Source of the DNA: Leptospira ainlahdjerensis
GTDB taxonomy: Bacteria > Spirochaetota > Leptospiria > Leptospirales > Leptospiraceae
DNA: 60,635 bases
Assembly: GCF_016919175.1 (NCBI RefSeq)
Contig: NZ_JAFFPU010000034.1
Coordinates: forward strand, 1-60,635
Reading direction: 5' to 3'
The notes under the pieces are model-generated. The model was given only the letters and a program-made list of their open reading frames with translations. It made no database searches and had not been told where the DNA came from. Positions 22,253-39,542 of the stretch are shown here, in pieces. How positions within the stretch are numbered: the stretch's first letter is position 1; the number at the start of each line of letters is the position of its first letter. Made by a program: the position numbers and the translations under genes.

Positions 22253-22276
22253 CTTTATCGTAAATATACGATAAAG
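22253..22276. promoter_or_regulatory. ArsR operator in the divergent ars promoter
   Basis: The half-sites CTTTATCGTA and TACGATAAAG form a perfect 10-bp inverted repeat around the spacer AATA. It lies between the divergent arsR (start 22249) and arsN2-like (start 22326) genes, where an ArsR dimer could control both directions. Confidence 0.88.
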
Positions 22277-22325
22277 AAGTCAAGAACCTTCTTTGAAAAT
22301 TTAAATTTTAGAAAAAGGAATCTAA

Positions 22326-22760
22326 GTGTCGAGTTTGGATTTTTTCTTTCATCCTTCTTTTGAGAATGTTTTAACTCTTCTCCTAGACCAAGGCCTTCCC
22401 GTGGAAGATCTTAAAAACCAGGATCTTGATCAATTTATCGGCTATGGAAACGAAAGCGAACTCAGAGCTGTGATCGGTTTGGAATTACACGGTAAATTTG
22501 CTTTGTTACGTTCTTTGGCGGTCGGTGACGGCTTTCAAAAAAATGGATTGGGGACAGAATTGGTACAAAAGATCGAAGAACAAGGTCGTCGTCTTGCAGT
22601 CGAGACCCTATTTCTTTTAACAACGACCGCGAAAGAATTCTTTCTAAAATTGGGATATCATGAAATGGAAAGAGATTCTCTTCCTGAAGAAATCAAAAGA
22701 ACTGAAGAGTTTGTATCTCTTTGTCCGGCAAGTTCTTCGATTCTAAAAAAAGACCTTTGA
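22326..22760 (+). CDS. arsN2: ArsN2-type GNAT acetyltransferase
   Basis: A 144-residue GNAT protein matching the arsenic-operon ArsN2 pattern: LRSLAVGDGFQKNGLGTELV (acetyl-CoA loop, about 58-77), FLLTTTAKEFFLKLGYHEMERD and the ending TEEFVSLCPASSSILKK. Related ArsN1 enzymes acetylate the organoarsenical antibiotic arsinothricin; the ArsN2 substrate is less clear to me. The start is GTG at 22326, six bases after AAAGGA (22314-22319). It is divergent from arsR across the operator and ends 10 bp from a convergent gene. Confidence 0.85.
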   Translation: MSSLDFFFHPSFENVLTLLLDQGLPVEDLKNQDLDQFIGYGNESELRAVIGLELHGKFALLRSLAVGDGFQKNGLGTELVQKIEEQGRRLAVETLFLLTTTAKEFFLKLGYHEMERDSLPEEIKRTEEFVSLCPASSSILKKDL

Positions 22761-22770
22761 TCGAGAGAAT

Positions 22771-23319
22771 TCAATTCAAAGAAGAATGAGACCTTTTTTC
22801 TACATTCAAAATCGCTTTTATCCAAAGAGAATTCCAGATTATTCTTACGATAGTTTTCAAGATCATCAGGATAAGAAAAGACATCGATAGAATCTGTTGA
22901 ACTTCGGACCTCATTCTTTCCAAGCCGTTAAAACGATCCGCCTCCAATTCGGAAGTTGTTTTCCAAAACATCTTGTAAAAGAAAAGAATCCAATTCGAAA
23001 TCACAATCGATTCCGCAATTAGAACCGCAAAAATCAAAACTCCGGAAAAGATCAAAATTCTTCTATCGATCCTTTTCTCCAAAATTAAAAAGCCGTCTAT
23101 GAGCGCGAAGTAGATGAGTGAAAATGTTGATACCAACAAAGGTAAATGAAAGTTGCTCATCGTTTCCGGATTCTCCGGATCCCCAACGAGCCCAAGAAAA
23201 CGATTTATGGAAACGCTGAAGAGATACAACAAAAAGGCAAAGACCAAATCCAAGCCTATGATTTTTCTTACTTTGTTTGAATAAGTGTCATTTTGTTCGG
23301 GATAAGTTTCTATATTCAT
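22771..23319 (-). CDS. hypothetical membrane protein
   Basis: A 182-residue protein with four hydrophobic segments (about 22-42, 58-77, 87-113 and 143-165) and charged, tyrosine-containing termini. I do not recognise a family. It starts 4 bp after the DUF4303-like gene, so the two are co-transcribed and may work together. Confidence 0.72.
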   Translation of the reverse strand: MNIETYPEQNDTYSNKVRKIIGLDLVFAFLLYLFSVSINRFLGLVGDPENPETMSNFHLPLLVSTFSLIYFALIDGFLILEKRIDRRILIFSGVLIFAVLIAESIVISNWILFFYKMFWKTTSELEADRFNGLERMRSEVQQILSMSFLILMILKTIVRIIWNSLWIKAILNVEKRSHSSLN

Positions 23320-23323
23320 AAAT

Positions 23324-23794
23324 TCAGTAGTTGTGCTCCACTCTCATCACTTTAAAATCTGGGATCTTTTTTAGGGAACGAAACGCGTCCTTGTTTTTTA
23401 AACTTTCAAGAATTTCACCGATCGCCTTTGCATATTCGGTTGTCTTTTGTGTTTCATCATCCGCGCCATAGTGTTCTTCGTAAAGGTCGTCGTCAAAAGG
23501 CCCCCTTCGATATCCTTCTTCGTCTTCTAAGTTGAGGTCTCGAAAATTGACAAAACCTTGATAAGCCCAATCCCCCGGATTGTATTTTAGTTTTGAGATT
23601 TTTTCCTCGGTGTCATATTGTTTCGGCCATTTGGTCGAATATTCTTTCAGAGATTTTTCAAAAGCTTCCAGAGAATTCAAACAAAGGAGACTCGCGTCGA
23701 TTGCAAATGCATAGAATGTTTCCTCGGGATGTTCTTTTGAAAACTTCTCAATTTCCAAAAGAGCAAATTCTGTGAGTTTAGGAATATCGAACAT
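23324..23794 (-). CDS. DUF4303-like protein, paralogue 1
   Basis: A 156-residue cytoplasmic protein of unknown function with the pattern ALLEIEKFSKEHPEETFYAFAID (about 10-32), DWAYQGFVNFR (about 75-85) and the ending DAFRSLKKIPDFKVMRVEHNY. The layout resembles DUF4303 proteins, some of which I believe occur as immunity-like proteins, but no toxin gene is visible here. It is a clear paralogue of the gene at 24435-24905, with the same length and matching blocks throughout. It is followed closely by the four-helix membrane protein gene. Confidence 0.78.
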   Translation of the reverse strand: MFDIPKLTEFALLEIEKFSKEHPEETFYAFAIDASLLCLNSLEAFEKSLKEYSTKWPKQYDTEEKISKLKYNPGDWAYQGFVNFRDLNLEDEEGYRRGPFDDDLYEEHYGADDETQKTTEYAKAIGEILESLKNKDAFRSLKKIPDFKVMRVEHNY

Positions 23795-24434
23795 AAAAAA
23801 AGACCGCCGGCAAAAAAGTTAGATTCTCTTCATTCTACAATCGGACAACTATTTTTTGATCCATTTATGGGGAGGAGAATATTCGATTTTATTGATATAT
23901 TGAGAAAAAAAATCTGAAAATCAAAGGCTTAGAAAGAATCCAATCGCACAGCTCTTTCCGATCCGATCAGAACGTTTTTAAAAAAGATATTTGTCCAAGA
24001 TTTCCAAAAATCAAAGCGATTTAGAAGATTGTAAAATCGGATTTCAAGTCTTTTCTGGAACGGATTATCACTTTACCAAGATGTTGAGAGGATCTTCAGA
24101 AAAAACTGTCGGAACTACGACAATTCTCGCGTAAAATTCGGGCGCCCCGCCCGAATTTCGGGTGGTGGGGTGGGTGGCGGAAAAATTCCGGAGAACTTTC
24201 CTCTATCATAAAATCAAACTTTTCGCAAGTAAAATAGTCCCCTTCCCTTCTTTGTCGGAATTCCTACAAACTCACATGGAGTCGATTTTCCCGGCTTCTT
24301 TCTCGATTTCAGTTTCTCGATTAGCGGAGTTTAGCGACAAGGACTTGATGATTTGAAATTAGAATCTCAGAAAAACAAATTCTAAATTTCCGAAAACTTG
24401 ATCAAATTTCTTAAAAAAGAATTCGACTGATTCT
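23795..24434. other. 640-bp intergenic region between two DUF4303-like paralogues
   Basis: The region contains a complete inverted copy of the structured element (24104-24270). The remaining sequence is A+T-rich and shows no gene that I can support. Confidence 0.7.
24104..24270 (-). repeat. structured intergenic element, copy C (inverted)
   Basis: On the plus strand the right-end palindrome comes first: GTCGGAACTACGAC (24108-24121). A G/C hairpin with GGGCGCCCCGCCCGAAT (24139-24155) and GGGTGGTGGGGTGGGTGGCGG follows, then TCTATCATAAAATC (24203-24216) as the complement of the GATTTTATGATAGA block, and the left palindrome GTCGGAATTCCTAC (24254-24267). The order is exactly the reverse complement of copy A. 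Confidence 0.87.
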
Positions 24435-24905
24435 TCAATTGGAATGAGTCACGCTCAGGATTCTAAAATCACTTATCTTTTTTAAAACTCGAAACGCATC
24501 CTTCTGTTTTAAAATCTCAAGAACCTGATCCATAGCAACCGCATAAGCGCTTTTTTTCTGGGCCTCTTGGTCTAAGTCGCAATGTTCTTGATAAAGAATC
24601 TCATCGAACGGCCCCGGATCGGAAGCGTCCTTCTCCGCCGAATTTAAACTACGAAAACATACAAAACCTTTGTAAGCCCAAGTCTCAGGACTTTCTCTGA
24701 GTTTTCGAATTTGATCCGGAGAATCATAGTATCTCGGTGATTTGGCGGCGAATTCCTTCAGAGATTTTTCGAAATGTTCGATCGAATTCAGACAAAGCAA
24801 GCTGGAGTTGATTGCGAACGTATAAAAAGTTTCGTTCGGGTGTTCTATGGAGAATTTTTCAATTTCGGAAAGGGCAAAATTGGCCAATCTCTGCACGTCA
24901 AACAT
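24435..24905 (-). CDS. DUF4303-like protein, paralogue 2
   Basis: A 156-residue paralogue of the gene at 23324-23794. It shares ALSEIEKFSIEHPNETFYTFAIN, LLCLNSIEHFEKSLKEF, TWAYKGFVCFR and DAFRVLKKISDF. Both copies start MFD and have the same length, so they arose by duplication, now separated by a structured repeat element. Its function is unknown. It lies 71 bp downstream of plsX on the same strand and could be read from the plsX message. A third, more distant relative forms the C-terminus of the broken ankyrin gene at 47.6 kb. Confidence 0.78.
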   Translation of the reverse strand: MFDVQRLANFALSEIEKFSIEHPNETFYTFAINSSLLCLNSIEHFEKSLKEFAAKSPRYYDSPDQIRKLRESPETWAYKGFVCFRSLNSAEKDASDPGPFDEILYQEHCDLDQEAQKKSAYAVAMDQVLEILKQKDAFRVLKKISDFRILSVTHSN

Positions 24906-24976
24906 AAGATCCGATCCTGCTTAAAGAGTATTACATTCTCTACAAGTAACGGATTTTTTTTTGATTCCTTTTCGAA

Positions 24977-25984
<1,008 letters not shown>

Positions 25985-25989
25985 AGGAG

Positions 25990-26190
25990 TTAATTATCTT
26001 CTTTTGCCTTCTTGACTTTCGGCTCTAAAACGATTCCGGTTTTATAGAACCCGCAAGTAGGGCAGATTCTATGAGGGAGTCTGTAAGAATTACAATTAGG
26101 ACAAGGAACCAAATTTGGTTTTCCGATGGCATGATGGGCCCGTTTTGTCCTTACTTTTGATTTCGATTTGCGTCTTTTGGGAACTGCCAT
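25990..26190 (-). CDS. rpmF: 50S ribosomal protein L32
   Basis: A 66-residue ribosomal protein with the L32 start [11 protein letters not shown] and a zinc-ribbon from CPNC and CPTC (about 34-37 and 48-51), so it is the zinc-binding (C+) form. A ribosome-binding site AGAGGAAA precedes the ATG. It lies 5 bp upstream of plsX. Confidence 0.96.
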   Translation of the reverse strand: MAVPKRRKSKSKVRTKRAHHAIGKPNLVPCPNCNSYRLPHRICPTCGFYKTGIVLEPKVKKAKEDN

Positions 26191-26384
26191 TGATTTCCTC
26201 TTGGGAAAATGAATTGTTAAACTATCATTTTTTGAGGCTGGTATTCCTCAACCATTATTTCATTCCATCGATAAGAATGAAGACTCTTTTACCGGTAAAA
26301 ACCGATCAGCTTCCCAAAAACGCTTTGAAATCGTTCGCGAACTCGAACAAAAAGCTTCGGGACGACCTCTTCGCGGATTGCGTT

Positions 26385-27002
26385 CTAAAGATTCGAAAGA
26401 GAATCCATAAATTCGACCGCTTCCTTTCTTTTTCCGTAAAGAGAAGAACGATTGAACACGAGTCGCGCTGAAGATTCTAAAATTATGTCCAATTCCTTGA
26501 GACCGTTGGCCTTTAGAGTTCCGCCCGTTGAAACAAGATCCACGATACAATCCGAAAGACCGACTAACGGCGCCAATTCGATACTACCGTAGAGTTTGAA
26601 AATCTCACAGGACAACCCTTTGTGAAAGAAAAATTCTCTGGCTAAGTTTGGATACTTGGTTGCGACGCGAATTTTCCGATGACGGGCTTCCAAGGTAAAA
26701 CCCTCAGGCGCCGCAAGAGAGAGTCTGCACTTTCCGATTTTCAAATCCAAAGGTGTTGCGAGGTCGTAGCCGCCTTCTTTTAAGACGTCCCAGCCGCTGA
26801 TACCCGCGTCCGCGGCACATTGTTCCACGTAAGTCGCCACGTCTTGCGAGCGCACGAGAAGAATTCGGATTCTTCCTAAAGGATCATTGTAAATCAGTTC
26901 TTTGGAGTTGGGATCGGGTTTGGAAGAAAGCCAGCCTCTGGAGATCATCAGATCGATGCTCTCCTCAGCGAGTCTTCCTTTTGGCAGGGCCAGTGTAAGC
27001 AT
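26385..27002 (-). CDS. hisG: ATP phosphoribosyltransferase, short (HisG_S) form
   Basis: HisG condenses ATP with PRPP in the first step of histidine synthesis. At 205 residues this is the short form, which lacks the C-terminal regulatory domain and normally needs the HisZ subunit. The start [14 protein letters not shown], the middle [30 protein letters not shown] and the PRPP loop [14 protein letters not shown] (about 157-170) are all present. hisZ is not in this window. The ATG overlaps the stop of the TPR gene upstream as TAATG. Confidence 0.95.
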   Translation of the reverse strand: MLTLALPKGRLAEESIDLMISRGWLSSKPDPNSKELIYNDPLGRIRILLVRSQDVATYVEQCAADAGISGWDVLKEGGYDLATPLDLKIGKCRLSLAAPEGFTLEARHRKIRVATKYPNLAREFFFHKGLSCEIFKLYGSIELAPLVGLSDCIVDLVSTGGTLKANGLKELDIILESSARLVFNRSSLYGKRKEAVEFMDSLSNL

Positions 27003-27745
27003 TAGCCTTTCTGGTTGAGTTGAACGAGTAGAAAAGTTGCGTATTGTTTTACGGTGTTGTAATCCGAAGCGGGGGTTTTGATTTCTTGATCCAAAACTTT
27101 TTTTAAAGATTGAATCGCCTCCGGCTTTTTACCGTTCTTCGCCTGGAGCCTTCCGGTTTGATACAAACTCCAGGCCAAAAAGCCGTTTGCCTCTCTTGTG
27201 TTCGCAAGGAGATTTGCGGCTGTGCTGTAATTCGTTTCCGCGGAAACAAGATTCCCTTCTCTCTCACGAAGATTTCCCGCCAAATAGAAGTAATACGCCT
27301 TTACTTCCGTCGGTTCGTCGATCTTCTTACCGGCCCATTCTAATTTGTCTGCGGCCTTTTGAAATTCTCCGTTCCTCGAATAAAGGTCGGAAAGAATTTT
27401 TGCAAGTCTGAGTTCGAGTTTTTTGGAAGAATACTGAGAGGAAACTTCTTCGTAAGCCTGAATCTTTTCTTTCAAATCGATCGCAGGATTGAGACGAAAT
27501 TTTTTGTCTAACGCTTCGAGGGCTATGGTTCCTTTCTCGAATTGGGATTCTTGGTATTGAACGTAAGTAACGATCGCAAGGACGATTGCGAGAATCACCC
27601 CTGCCCCGATCAGAACTTCTTTGATATGAGTCGCGACGGATCTGAAAAATTTTATCAGAACCAGCTCGAGCTTACTTCCTTGGAAGTCCGCGTAAGGATC
27701 GACTTTGACTTCTTTTGCGGTCTGACCGACTTCGTACCGTTTCAT
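27002..27745 (-). CDS. single-pass membrane protein with TPR domain (YfgM-like)
   Basis: A 247-residue protein with a charged N-terminus, one transmembrane segment (about 42-63, [21 protein letters not shown]) and a periplasmic-facing helical repeat region containing at least two TPR-like units ([36 protein letters not shown]). The layout resembles YfgM, which helps secreted-protein folding at the SecYEG translocon; this assignment is tentative. It lies 24 bp after rpsA and overlaps hisG by one base. Confidence 0.78.
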   Translation of the reverse strand: MKRYEVGQTAKEVKVDPYADFQGSKLELVLIKFFRSVATHIKEVLIGAGVILAIVLAIVTYVQYQESQFEKGTIALEALDKKFRLNPAIDLKEKIQAYEEVSSQYSSKKLELRLAKILSDLYSRNGEFQKAADKLEWAGKKIDEPTEVKAYYFYLAGNLREREGNLVSAETNYSTAANLLANTREANGFLAWSLYQTGRLQAKNGKKPEAIQSLKKVLDQEIKTPASDYNTVKQYATFLLVQLNQKG

Positions 27746-27769
27746 CCTTTGGTCCTTAACTTTGGATTC

Positions 27770-29462
<1,693 letters not shown>

Positions 29463-29507
29463 TTACTCGGCTAAAATGGTAGTCTGGGATCCGCTGGATG
29501 TCGGGGG

Positions 29508-30192
29508 TCATCGATCCAGAATCTCGAGGATCTTGCTAATTACACTATTTTTGGAGAGTATATCAGTGTCAATCAGGATTGCGTCCTTTGCCTGATAGAG
29601 AGGCGCGATATCCCTTTCCATATCCGATTTATCACGAAGAATGATCTCTCTTTCGATCTCATTTTGATCTGCGGAAATTCCCTGTTCTTTCAATTGAAGA
29701 GTTCTTCTTTCGGCGCGAACTTTCGAAGAAGCGGTAAGATAGAATTTAAACTTTGCGTCCGGAAAAACTTCGGTCCCGATATCTCTTCCATCCATGAGAA
29801 GTTTATGAAGTTTTGCTAGAGAATGGAGTTCCTTGTTCACAAAATCCCGATAGATCCGTTTGTTCGCGATATGTTTGATTTCTCTCGTGATTTCCGGAGT
29901 TCGGATTGCAAGAGAAACATCTTCTCCGTTTAACAGAATTCGATTTTCGTTTCCTGCAGAGAATTCACAGAGAATATGCGCGTGAGAGATCGAAGTTTCG
30001 GCCTCATTCGTTTTCACCCATTCGGAGAATTCTCCGGCGTTAGGCGTCTTTTCGTGGAGACGAACCAAATAAAGTGTGAGCGCGCGGTAAAAGGCGCCGG
30101 TATCTAAGTAGTTAAATCCGATCTTTTCGGCGATTTGTCTGGCGACGGTGCTTTTTCCGGAACCGGCGGGCCCGTCGAGTGCGATTACATTT

Positions 30193-30200
<8 letters not shown>
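29508..30200 (-). CDS. cmk: cytidylate kinase
   Basis: CMP/dCMP kinase for pyrimidine nucleotide supply. The 230-residue product has the P-loop GPAGSGKST (about 10-18), [13 protein letters not shown] and [15 protein letters not shown] (about 135-149), and the lid region [21 protein letters not shown]. It overlaps aroA by eight bases and precedes rpsA. Confidence 0.96.
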
Positions 30201-32409
<2,209 letters not shown>

Positions 32410-32413
<4 letters not shown>

Positions 32414-33501
32414 AGGATTTGAGGAGACATCGGATACGAACCGAGCACCCTTAGAAAGATGGTATTTTCCTTCAGACTCGAAAGAACTTTTTGAATGGAT
32501 TCGTCTTTTTGATGACCGTTAAAATCGATAAAGAAATTGTATTCCCAAGAATTTCTTCTCGTAGGTCTGGATTCTATCTTAGTCAAATTCAGCTGATGAT
32601 CAAAGAAAGGTTTTAAAACACGGTACAAAGCTCCCGGCTTATCGGGACAAGAAAATACAACGGATGTTTTGTCGTTTCCTGTCGGGGGACACTGATTTTT
32701 TCCGATGATCAAAAAGCGAGTCGTGTTGTCCGCGAGATCCTCTATGGATTCTCGAATCAAACTGAGGCCGTAGATTTCCGCGGCGATCGAGGACGCGATT
32801 GCGGCGCATCCTTCTTTTTTTTCGGCGACGATCTGTGCGGCTTTTGCAGTTGAAGAAGTTTCCACAATTTCCACGTGAGGAAGATTTGCGGCGATCCAGT
32901 TCTTACACTGAGAGTTTGCGATCTTGATTCCATAGAGAGTTTTGATTTTGGAAAGATCGTGTTCGAATCCGAGAAGGCTGATGCTGATTCTTAAATAATG
33001 TTCCGAGTAGATGAGAAGGTCTGAAACCAAAAACTGATCGAGCGTGGAATTGACAAGACCCTCGCTCGAATTTTCCACAGGAACCACTCCGTAGTCGATC
33101 TTATCGGTTTCCACCGCGCGAAAGACGTCGGGAATCGAATTGAATTCTAAAGCCTTGATCGAAGCTCCAAAACGAGTCCGCACCGCTTGGTTCGAAAAAG
33201 AACCCGCAGGTCCGAGATATCCGACCTCCAATCCCTTCTCAACCGAGATGGAACCGGACATGATCTCGCGATAGATCGCGACAAGAACCTTGTCCGGAAG
33301 CGGCCCTTCGCTCAGGGACCTTACCTTTTCATAAACTTCTTTTTCACGATCGGGACGAAAGACGGGTTCGTTTCTCTCTTTTTTGATCTCGCCGATCTTG
33401 GACGCAAATTCCGCCCGGGTTTGGATCGCCTTTACGATCTCTTTGTCTAAGGAATCGATCTGATCCCGAAAGGTTTTTAGTTTTTGATCCAGGTCACTCA
33501 T
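32410..33501 (-). CDS. pheA: chorismate mutase / prephenate dehydratase (P-protein)
   Basis: A 363-residue bifunctional enzyme of phenylalanine synthesis. Residues 1-90 are an AroQ-type chorismate mutase ([16 protein letters not shown] region and [15 protein letters not shown]). Residues 95-275 are prephenate dehydratase, with [32 protein letters not shown] and the catalytic TRF motif (NTTRFLII). A C-terminal ACT domain (about 285-363) carries the [17 protein letters not shown] motif for Phe feedback inhibition. I place the start at the ATG at 33501; another ATG lies five codons upstream at 33516. It overlaps scpB by about eight bases. Confidence 0.95.
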
Positions 33502-34023
33502 TTTCGAGTAGATCATCCAAGTTTTCGAATTTCAGCTCTTTGACTTCCACAGGAGCCGGAAGATCCGATAGTTTATTCAATCCAAAATGAATCAAGAATT
33601 CTTTCGTGGTTCCGTAGAGCGCCGGTCTTCCGGGGACTTCTTTGTTACCGATCGGTTTGATGAGTTTTTTGGAAATGAGGGAAGTTACCATAGCCCGAGA
33701 AGAAACTCCTCGGATCTCGTCGATCTCAGGAAGTGTGATCGGTTGTTTGTATGCGATGATGGCGAGAGTATCCAAACTGGAGCGGGAAAGTTGTTCTCTT
33801 CTTTTTTCTTTGAAGATGTTTCCGAGGATTTCGGAAAAGTTTTCGTTGGTCACGAACTGATAGGCGCCACCGATTTCTTTCAAAAGAAAACCGCCGTTCT
33901 TTTCGGAATAATCCAAAACGAGTTCGTCTAGGATTTCTCTGGCTTCCGTTTTTTCGATTCCTGCTGACTTGGCGACGCTCGCCAGTTTTAAAGGTTCACC
34001 GGAAACAAAAAGTAATGCTTCAA

Positions 34024-34809
<786 letters not shown>

Positions 34810-34823
34810 TCAAAGACAGTTCC

Positions 34824-36261
<1,438 letters not shown>

Positions 36262-36266
36262 TTGAA

Positions 36267-39200
36267 TCAGAACCTCGGAAGCAACTGGATCAGTTCGTCA
36301 AAGTCCGGAAGGAAGAGAAGAACTCCCAAAAGATCATTCCCCTCGTGATTGAACTCGGTAAGCATACTTAAGAATTTCGTTCTTTCCGGTTTTACGACGT
36401 CCAGGACCTGCATAAAAGTTCCTTCTAAAAATTCGGGAACCGAAGGCATAACGGTGGCCTTTGCTTTGTTTGAGATCGAGTTCATAACGGAAGAACAGAC
36501 GATGTTCGAAATCTCGCTCAAAACGGACTTGGAGTCGTCGTTCAAACCTTCCCCCGGAATCGGTTCTTTGCCGAGGAGTTCTCTGGCGAGATTGCCCGCG
36601 TTTTCACGGGAGAACATCATAAGAAGGTTTCCGTTGAGATCGCCGTTCATACGGATTTTTAAACCGTAGAAATGATCTTCTGAAAAACGAATTTCTTCCG
36701 CGAGGCCGTCCCGATCGTTCATGATGATTTCAGGAATAAAAAGATCGATGTTCTTTTTGAGAAGTTGGGAAAGGACCATACCGGCGTTCATCATCCCGGT
36801 ATTGACCACATTCTCCAATTTTTTGAGTTCTTCTTTAGAAAGCGCGCCTTTGAAATCATTGGAAGGCGCGACCGACATCGTTCTTTCTTTTTTCTGAGTT
36901 AAAAAACTGTCGATGATCGCCTTCGCGCGTTTTTGTTCTTCTTCGCTCGCAGACTGATCGAGGGCGATGTCCGTGATATGAGAACGGTATTCTTCTTCCG
37001 AGGAAACGAACGGCTTTTTCGGAGCGGAAGGAGGATCGGAAGAATACGAAGTAATTGTAGGAGGCGTCGGAGCCACAGGAGTAACGGGAGAATCCGGATT
37101 GTTCGAAGGGGGGATCTGTCTTTCGATCGGAGCTTTCATTTCCACGCTCAGAGCGGCAGCCAACTCCTTCTCTTCTCTGTAGACTTCTTCCTTATCAACG
37201 ACGATTCGTTTTGTGTCCCGATTTCGTTCCGTCTTTTTCTTTTTCAGACGTTCCCGATTCGTAATCTCGTGAAGTTTGTGATTGTAGACGTTCGTAGGAT
37301 TCGTCGTTTTTTGAATATAAAGTTCTTCTTCCCGATCCGCGGAATGAATCGAACTGATTCTTTGCATCGTCTCGAGATGGTAGTGAACGACCGCGTCCGA
37401 GTCTTCGAGTTCGGAAGCGATTTCCACGATTCCCGGAATATCTAGGACCATGATGATCGTTCCGTCTCCCATGATGGAAGCGCCCGTAAGACCGTGGACG
37501 TTCTTAAAATTCTTCTCGAGAGATTTGATAACGGTCTCGTGTTTGCCCACGAGTTCGTCGACCATAAAGCCGAGCTTTCTACCCTTGTATTGGACGATGA
37601 CGACGGGAAATTCATCCCGATCGGTTTTATCCTGAAGTCCGATGATTCGATTGAGTCTGTAGATCGGGAGGACTTCACCGCGAAGGTTGATGATTTCGTT
37701 TCCTTCGAGGGTCGTAATCTGGTCGTTGTGAATTTTGATCGTCTCGTTGACTTCGGAAAGAGGAAACGCGTACACTTCTTCTTCCATAAGAACGAGGATA
37801 GAAGGAATGATCGCGAGCGCTTGCGGGAAGGAAAGAACGAAAGAAGTCCCCTGCCCCTTCGTACTGTTGATCAGAATTTTACCTTTGAATTCTTGAATGA
37901 GATTATTGACGACGTTCATACCGACGCCGCGACCGGAGATGTCCGTGATCTTATCCGCAGTGGAGAATCCGGCCTGGAAGATAAACTGAAAGATATCCTG
38001 TTCCGTAAGATTGCCGGCTTCGGTCGCACCGATCAGTCCCTTCTCGATCGCCTTGCGAAGAATTTTGTCGGAGTCAAGACCGCGTCCGTCGTCGCGGATT
38101 TCGACCATAATATTACTTCCACCTTGGTAGGCATTGAGTTCCACCGTACCAACTTCGGATTTACCGGCGGCCAATCGTTCTGCGGGAGTTTCGATTCCGT
38201 GATCCACGGAGTTACGAAGAAGGTGGAGCAAAGGCTCGCCTAACGCGTCGATGACTTTTTTGTCGAGTTCGGTGGATTCTCCGTTCAGAACCAAGTTAAC
38301 CTTTTTACCGGTCTCCAGAGAAAGATCCCGGACCAGTCTGGAAAATCTTCTAAAAACGGTAGAGATCTGAACCATACGAATGTTCATGATTCCCGATTGA
38401 AGTTCTTTGGAAATGCGGTTGATCAGATCGATTCTGGATTTGAGATCGCTGAACAACTGATCTTCACCGAAGATACGAACCAGGTCGTCGTAGATTCTTT
38501 GAAAACCGGAGTTTGTAATGATTAACTCTCCCACGTTGTTCATGAGTTGATCCAGTTTATCCGAAGATACTTTAATACTTTTTAATGTAACCCTGGACTC
38601 CGACGCGGCCATATCGTCGTCCATTTTGAAACTCGAAACTGCGGTTTCTTCCTGAACGACGGGCACGTATTCTTGGACGTCAAGAAATTCCACCATGTCC
38701 ACGTTTGCGGCGTGACGAATCTGTTCGATCGATTCCGAGGATAAGAATAAAAGTGCGATCGAAGTAACGTCGACTCCCTTTTCCAATTCTTCGAGATCCG
38801 GAATCGATTTAAAAACGACTCCGAGATTTTTTAAGTTCTGGAGAATCAAAGAAAAACGAAGCCCTTTCATCGGAGAATCTTTTCCCAAGGTCACGGAGAT
38901 TTTCAGACATTTTCCGGCCTTGCGAATTTCCTCTTCGAGTTCTTTTGCTTCTTCGGCTTCCAACAGAACGTCCAGAGTGTTGGAAGAATTACCTTTTGTT
39001 CCGTTTGCGGGTGCCGAAGTCGGAGCCGCGACTGGAGCGGGAGTTAACGTCGGAGCTGCAACGGAAGGAGAAGTTTCCGGAATCGGCGCGGCCACTTTTG
39101 TTTCCACGGGAGGCGGAGGAGTCGCGGGAGTTTTTCCGACTCCGGTAAAAGAAGCGGGATCTTTTTCGTAGACGTCCAATTTTTGAATCATCTCCGTAAA

Positions 39201-39542
39201 CGGAGTATCGATTTTTTTTCCTTCGGCTACGTTTCGAATCACGAACTTGATCAGATCAAAACATTGAAAGAGGAGATTTACTAAAGGAAGTTTAACGTCA
39301 ATTTTTCCATCTCTCGCGAGTTGAAGAAGATTCTCCATTTTATGGGAAAGATCGGAAAGATTATAAAGACCGACGAAAGCCGCTGAACTTTTTAAGGAGT
39401 GAGCCGCACGAAAGATATCGTTGATGATCGAAAGATTTTTGTGATCGGCTTCGAGTCTGAGGAGATTTGCGTTCAACTCCTCGATCTGATCTTCGGATTC
39501 TTCTAAAAAGAGTTCCGTGTATTCTCCGAGAATTCCGGCCAT
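36267..39542 (-). CDS. cheA: CheA histidine kinase fused to a CheC-type CheY-P phosphatase domain
   Basis: A 1091-residue protein, far longer than the usual 650-750. In order: HPt with His48 ([11 protein letters not shown]); a Pro/Ala-rich linker (about 120-180); a P2-like CheY-binding domain (about 190-300); the dimerisation helices (about 330-400); the ATPase with N box [11 protein letters not shown]1 DDGRGLD and G2 GRGVGMNVV; and a CheW-like domain (about 575-720). A long charged/proline linker follows, then a C-terminal domain (about 890-1091) with two CheC/CheX-like active-site helices, [13 protein letters not shown] and [15 protein letters not shown]. Kinase and phosphatase for CheY would thus sit in one chain. 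Its start overlaps the cheW stop as TAATG. Confidence 0.92.
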   Translation of the reverse strand: MAGILGEYTELFLEESEDQIEELNANLLRLEADHKNLSIINDIFRAAHSLKSSAAFVGLYNLSDLSHKMENLLQLARDGKIDVKLPLVNLLFQCFDLIKFVIRNVAEGKKIDTPFTEMIQKLDVYEKDPASFTGVGKTPATPPPPVETKVAAPIPETSPSVAAPTLTPAPVAAPTSAPANGTKGNSSNTLDVLLEAEEAKELEEEIRKAGKCLKISVTLGKDSPMKGLRFSLILQNLKNLGVVFKSIPDLEELEKGVDVTSIALLFLSSESIEQIRHAANVDMVEFLDVQEYVPVVQEETAVSSFKMDDDMAASESRVTLKSIKVSSDKLDQLMNNVGELIITNSGFQRIYDDLVRIFGEDQLFSDLKSRIDLINRISKELQSGIMNIRMVQISTVFRRFSRLVRDLSLETGKKVNLVLNGESTELDKKVIDALGEPLLHLLRNSVDHGIETPAERLAAGKSEVGTVELNAYQGGSNIMVEIRDDGRGLDSDKILRKAIEKGLIGATEAGNLTEQDIFQFIFQAGFSTADKITDISGRGVGMNVVNNLIQEFKGKILINSTKGQGTSFVLSFPQALAIIPSILVLMEEEVYAFPLSEVNETIKIHNDQITTLEGNEIINLRGEVLPIYRLNRIIGLQDKTDRDEFPVVIVQYKGRKLGFMVDELVGKHETVIKSLEKNFKNVHGLTGASIMGDGTIIMVLDIPGIVEIASELEDSDAVVHYHLETMQRISSIHSADREEELYIQKTTNPTNVYNHKLHEITNRERLKKKKTERNRDTKRIVVDKEEVYREEKELAAALSVEMKAPIERQIPPSNNPDSPVTPVAPTPPTITSYSSDPPSAPKKPFVSSEEEYRSHITDIALDQSASEEEQKRAKAIIDSFLTQKKERTMSVAPSNDFKGALSKEELKKLENVVNTGMMNAGMVLSQLLKKNIDLFIPEIIMNDRDGLAEEIRFSEDHFYGLKIRMNGDLNGNLLMMFSRENAGNLARELLGKEPIPGEGLNDDSKSVLSEISNIVCSSVMNSISNKAKATVMPSVPEFLEGTFMQVLDVVKPERTKFLSMLTEFNHEGNDLLGVLLFLPDFDELIQLLPRF

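Noticed and set aside
37494..38243. 249-codon plus-strand open frame opposite cheA
   Set aside because: Antisense to a strongly supported cheA domain region; its residues mirror the cheA codon pattern.
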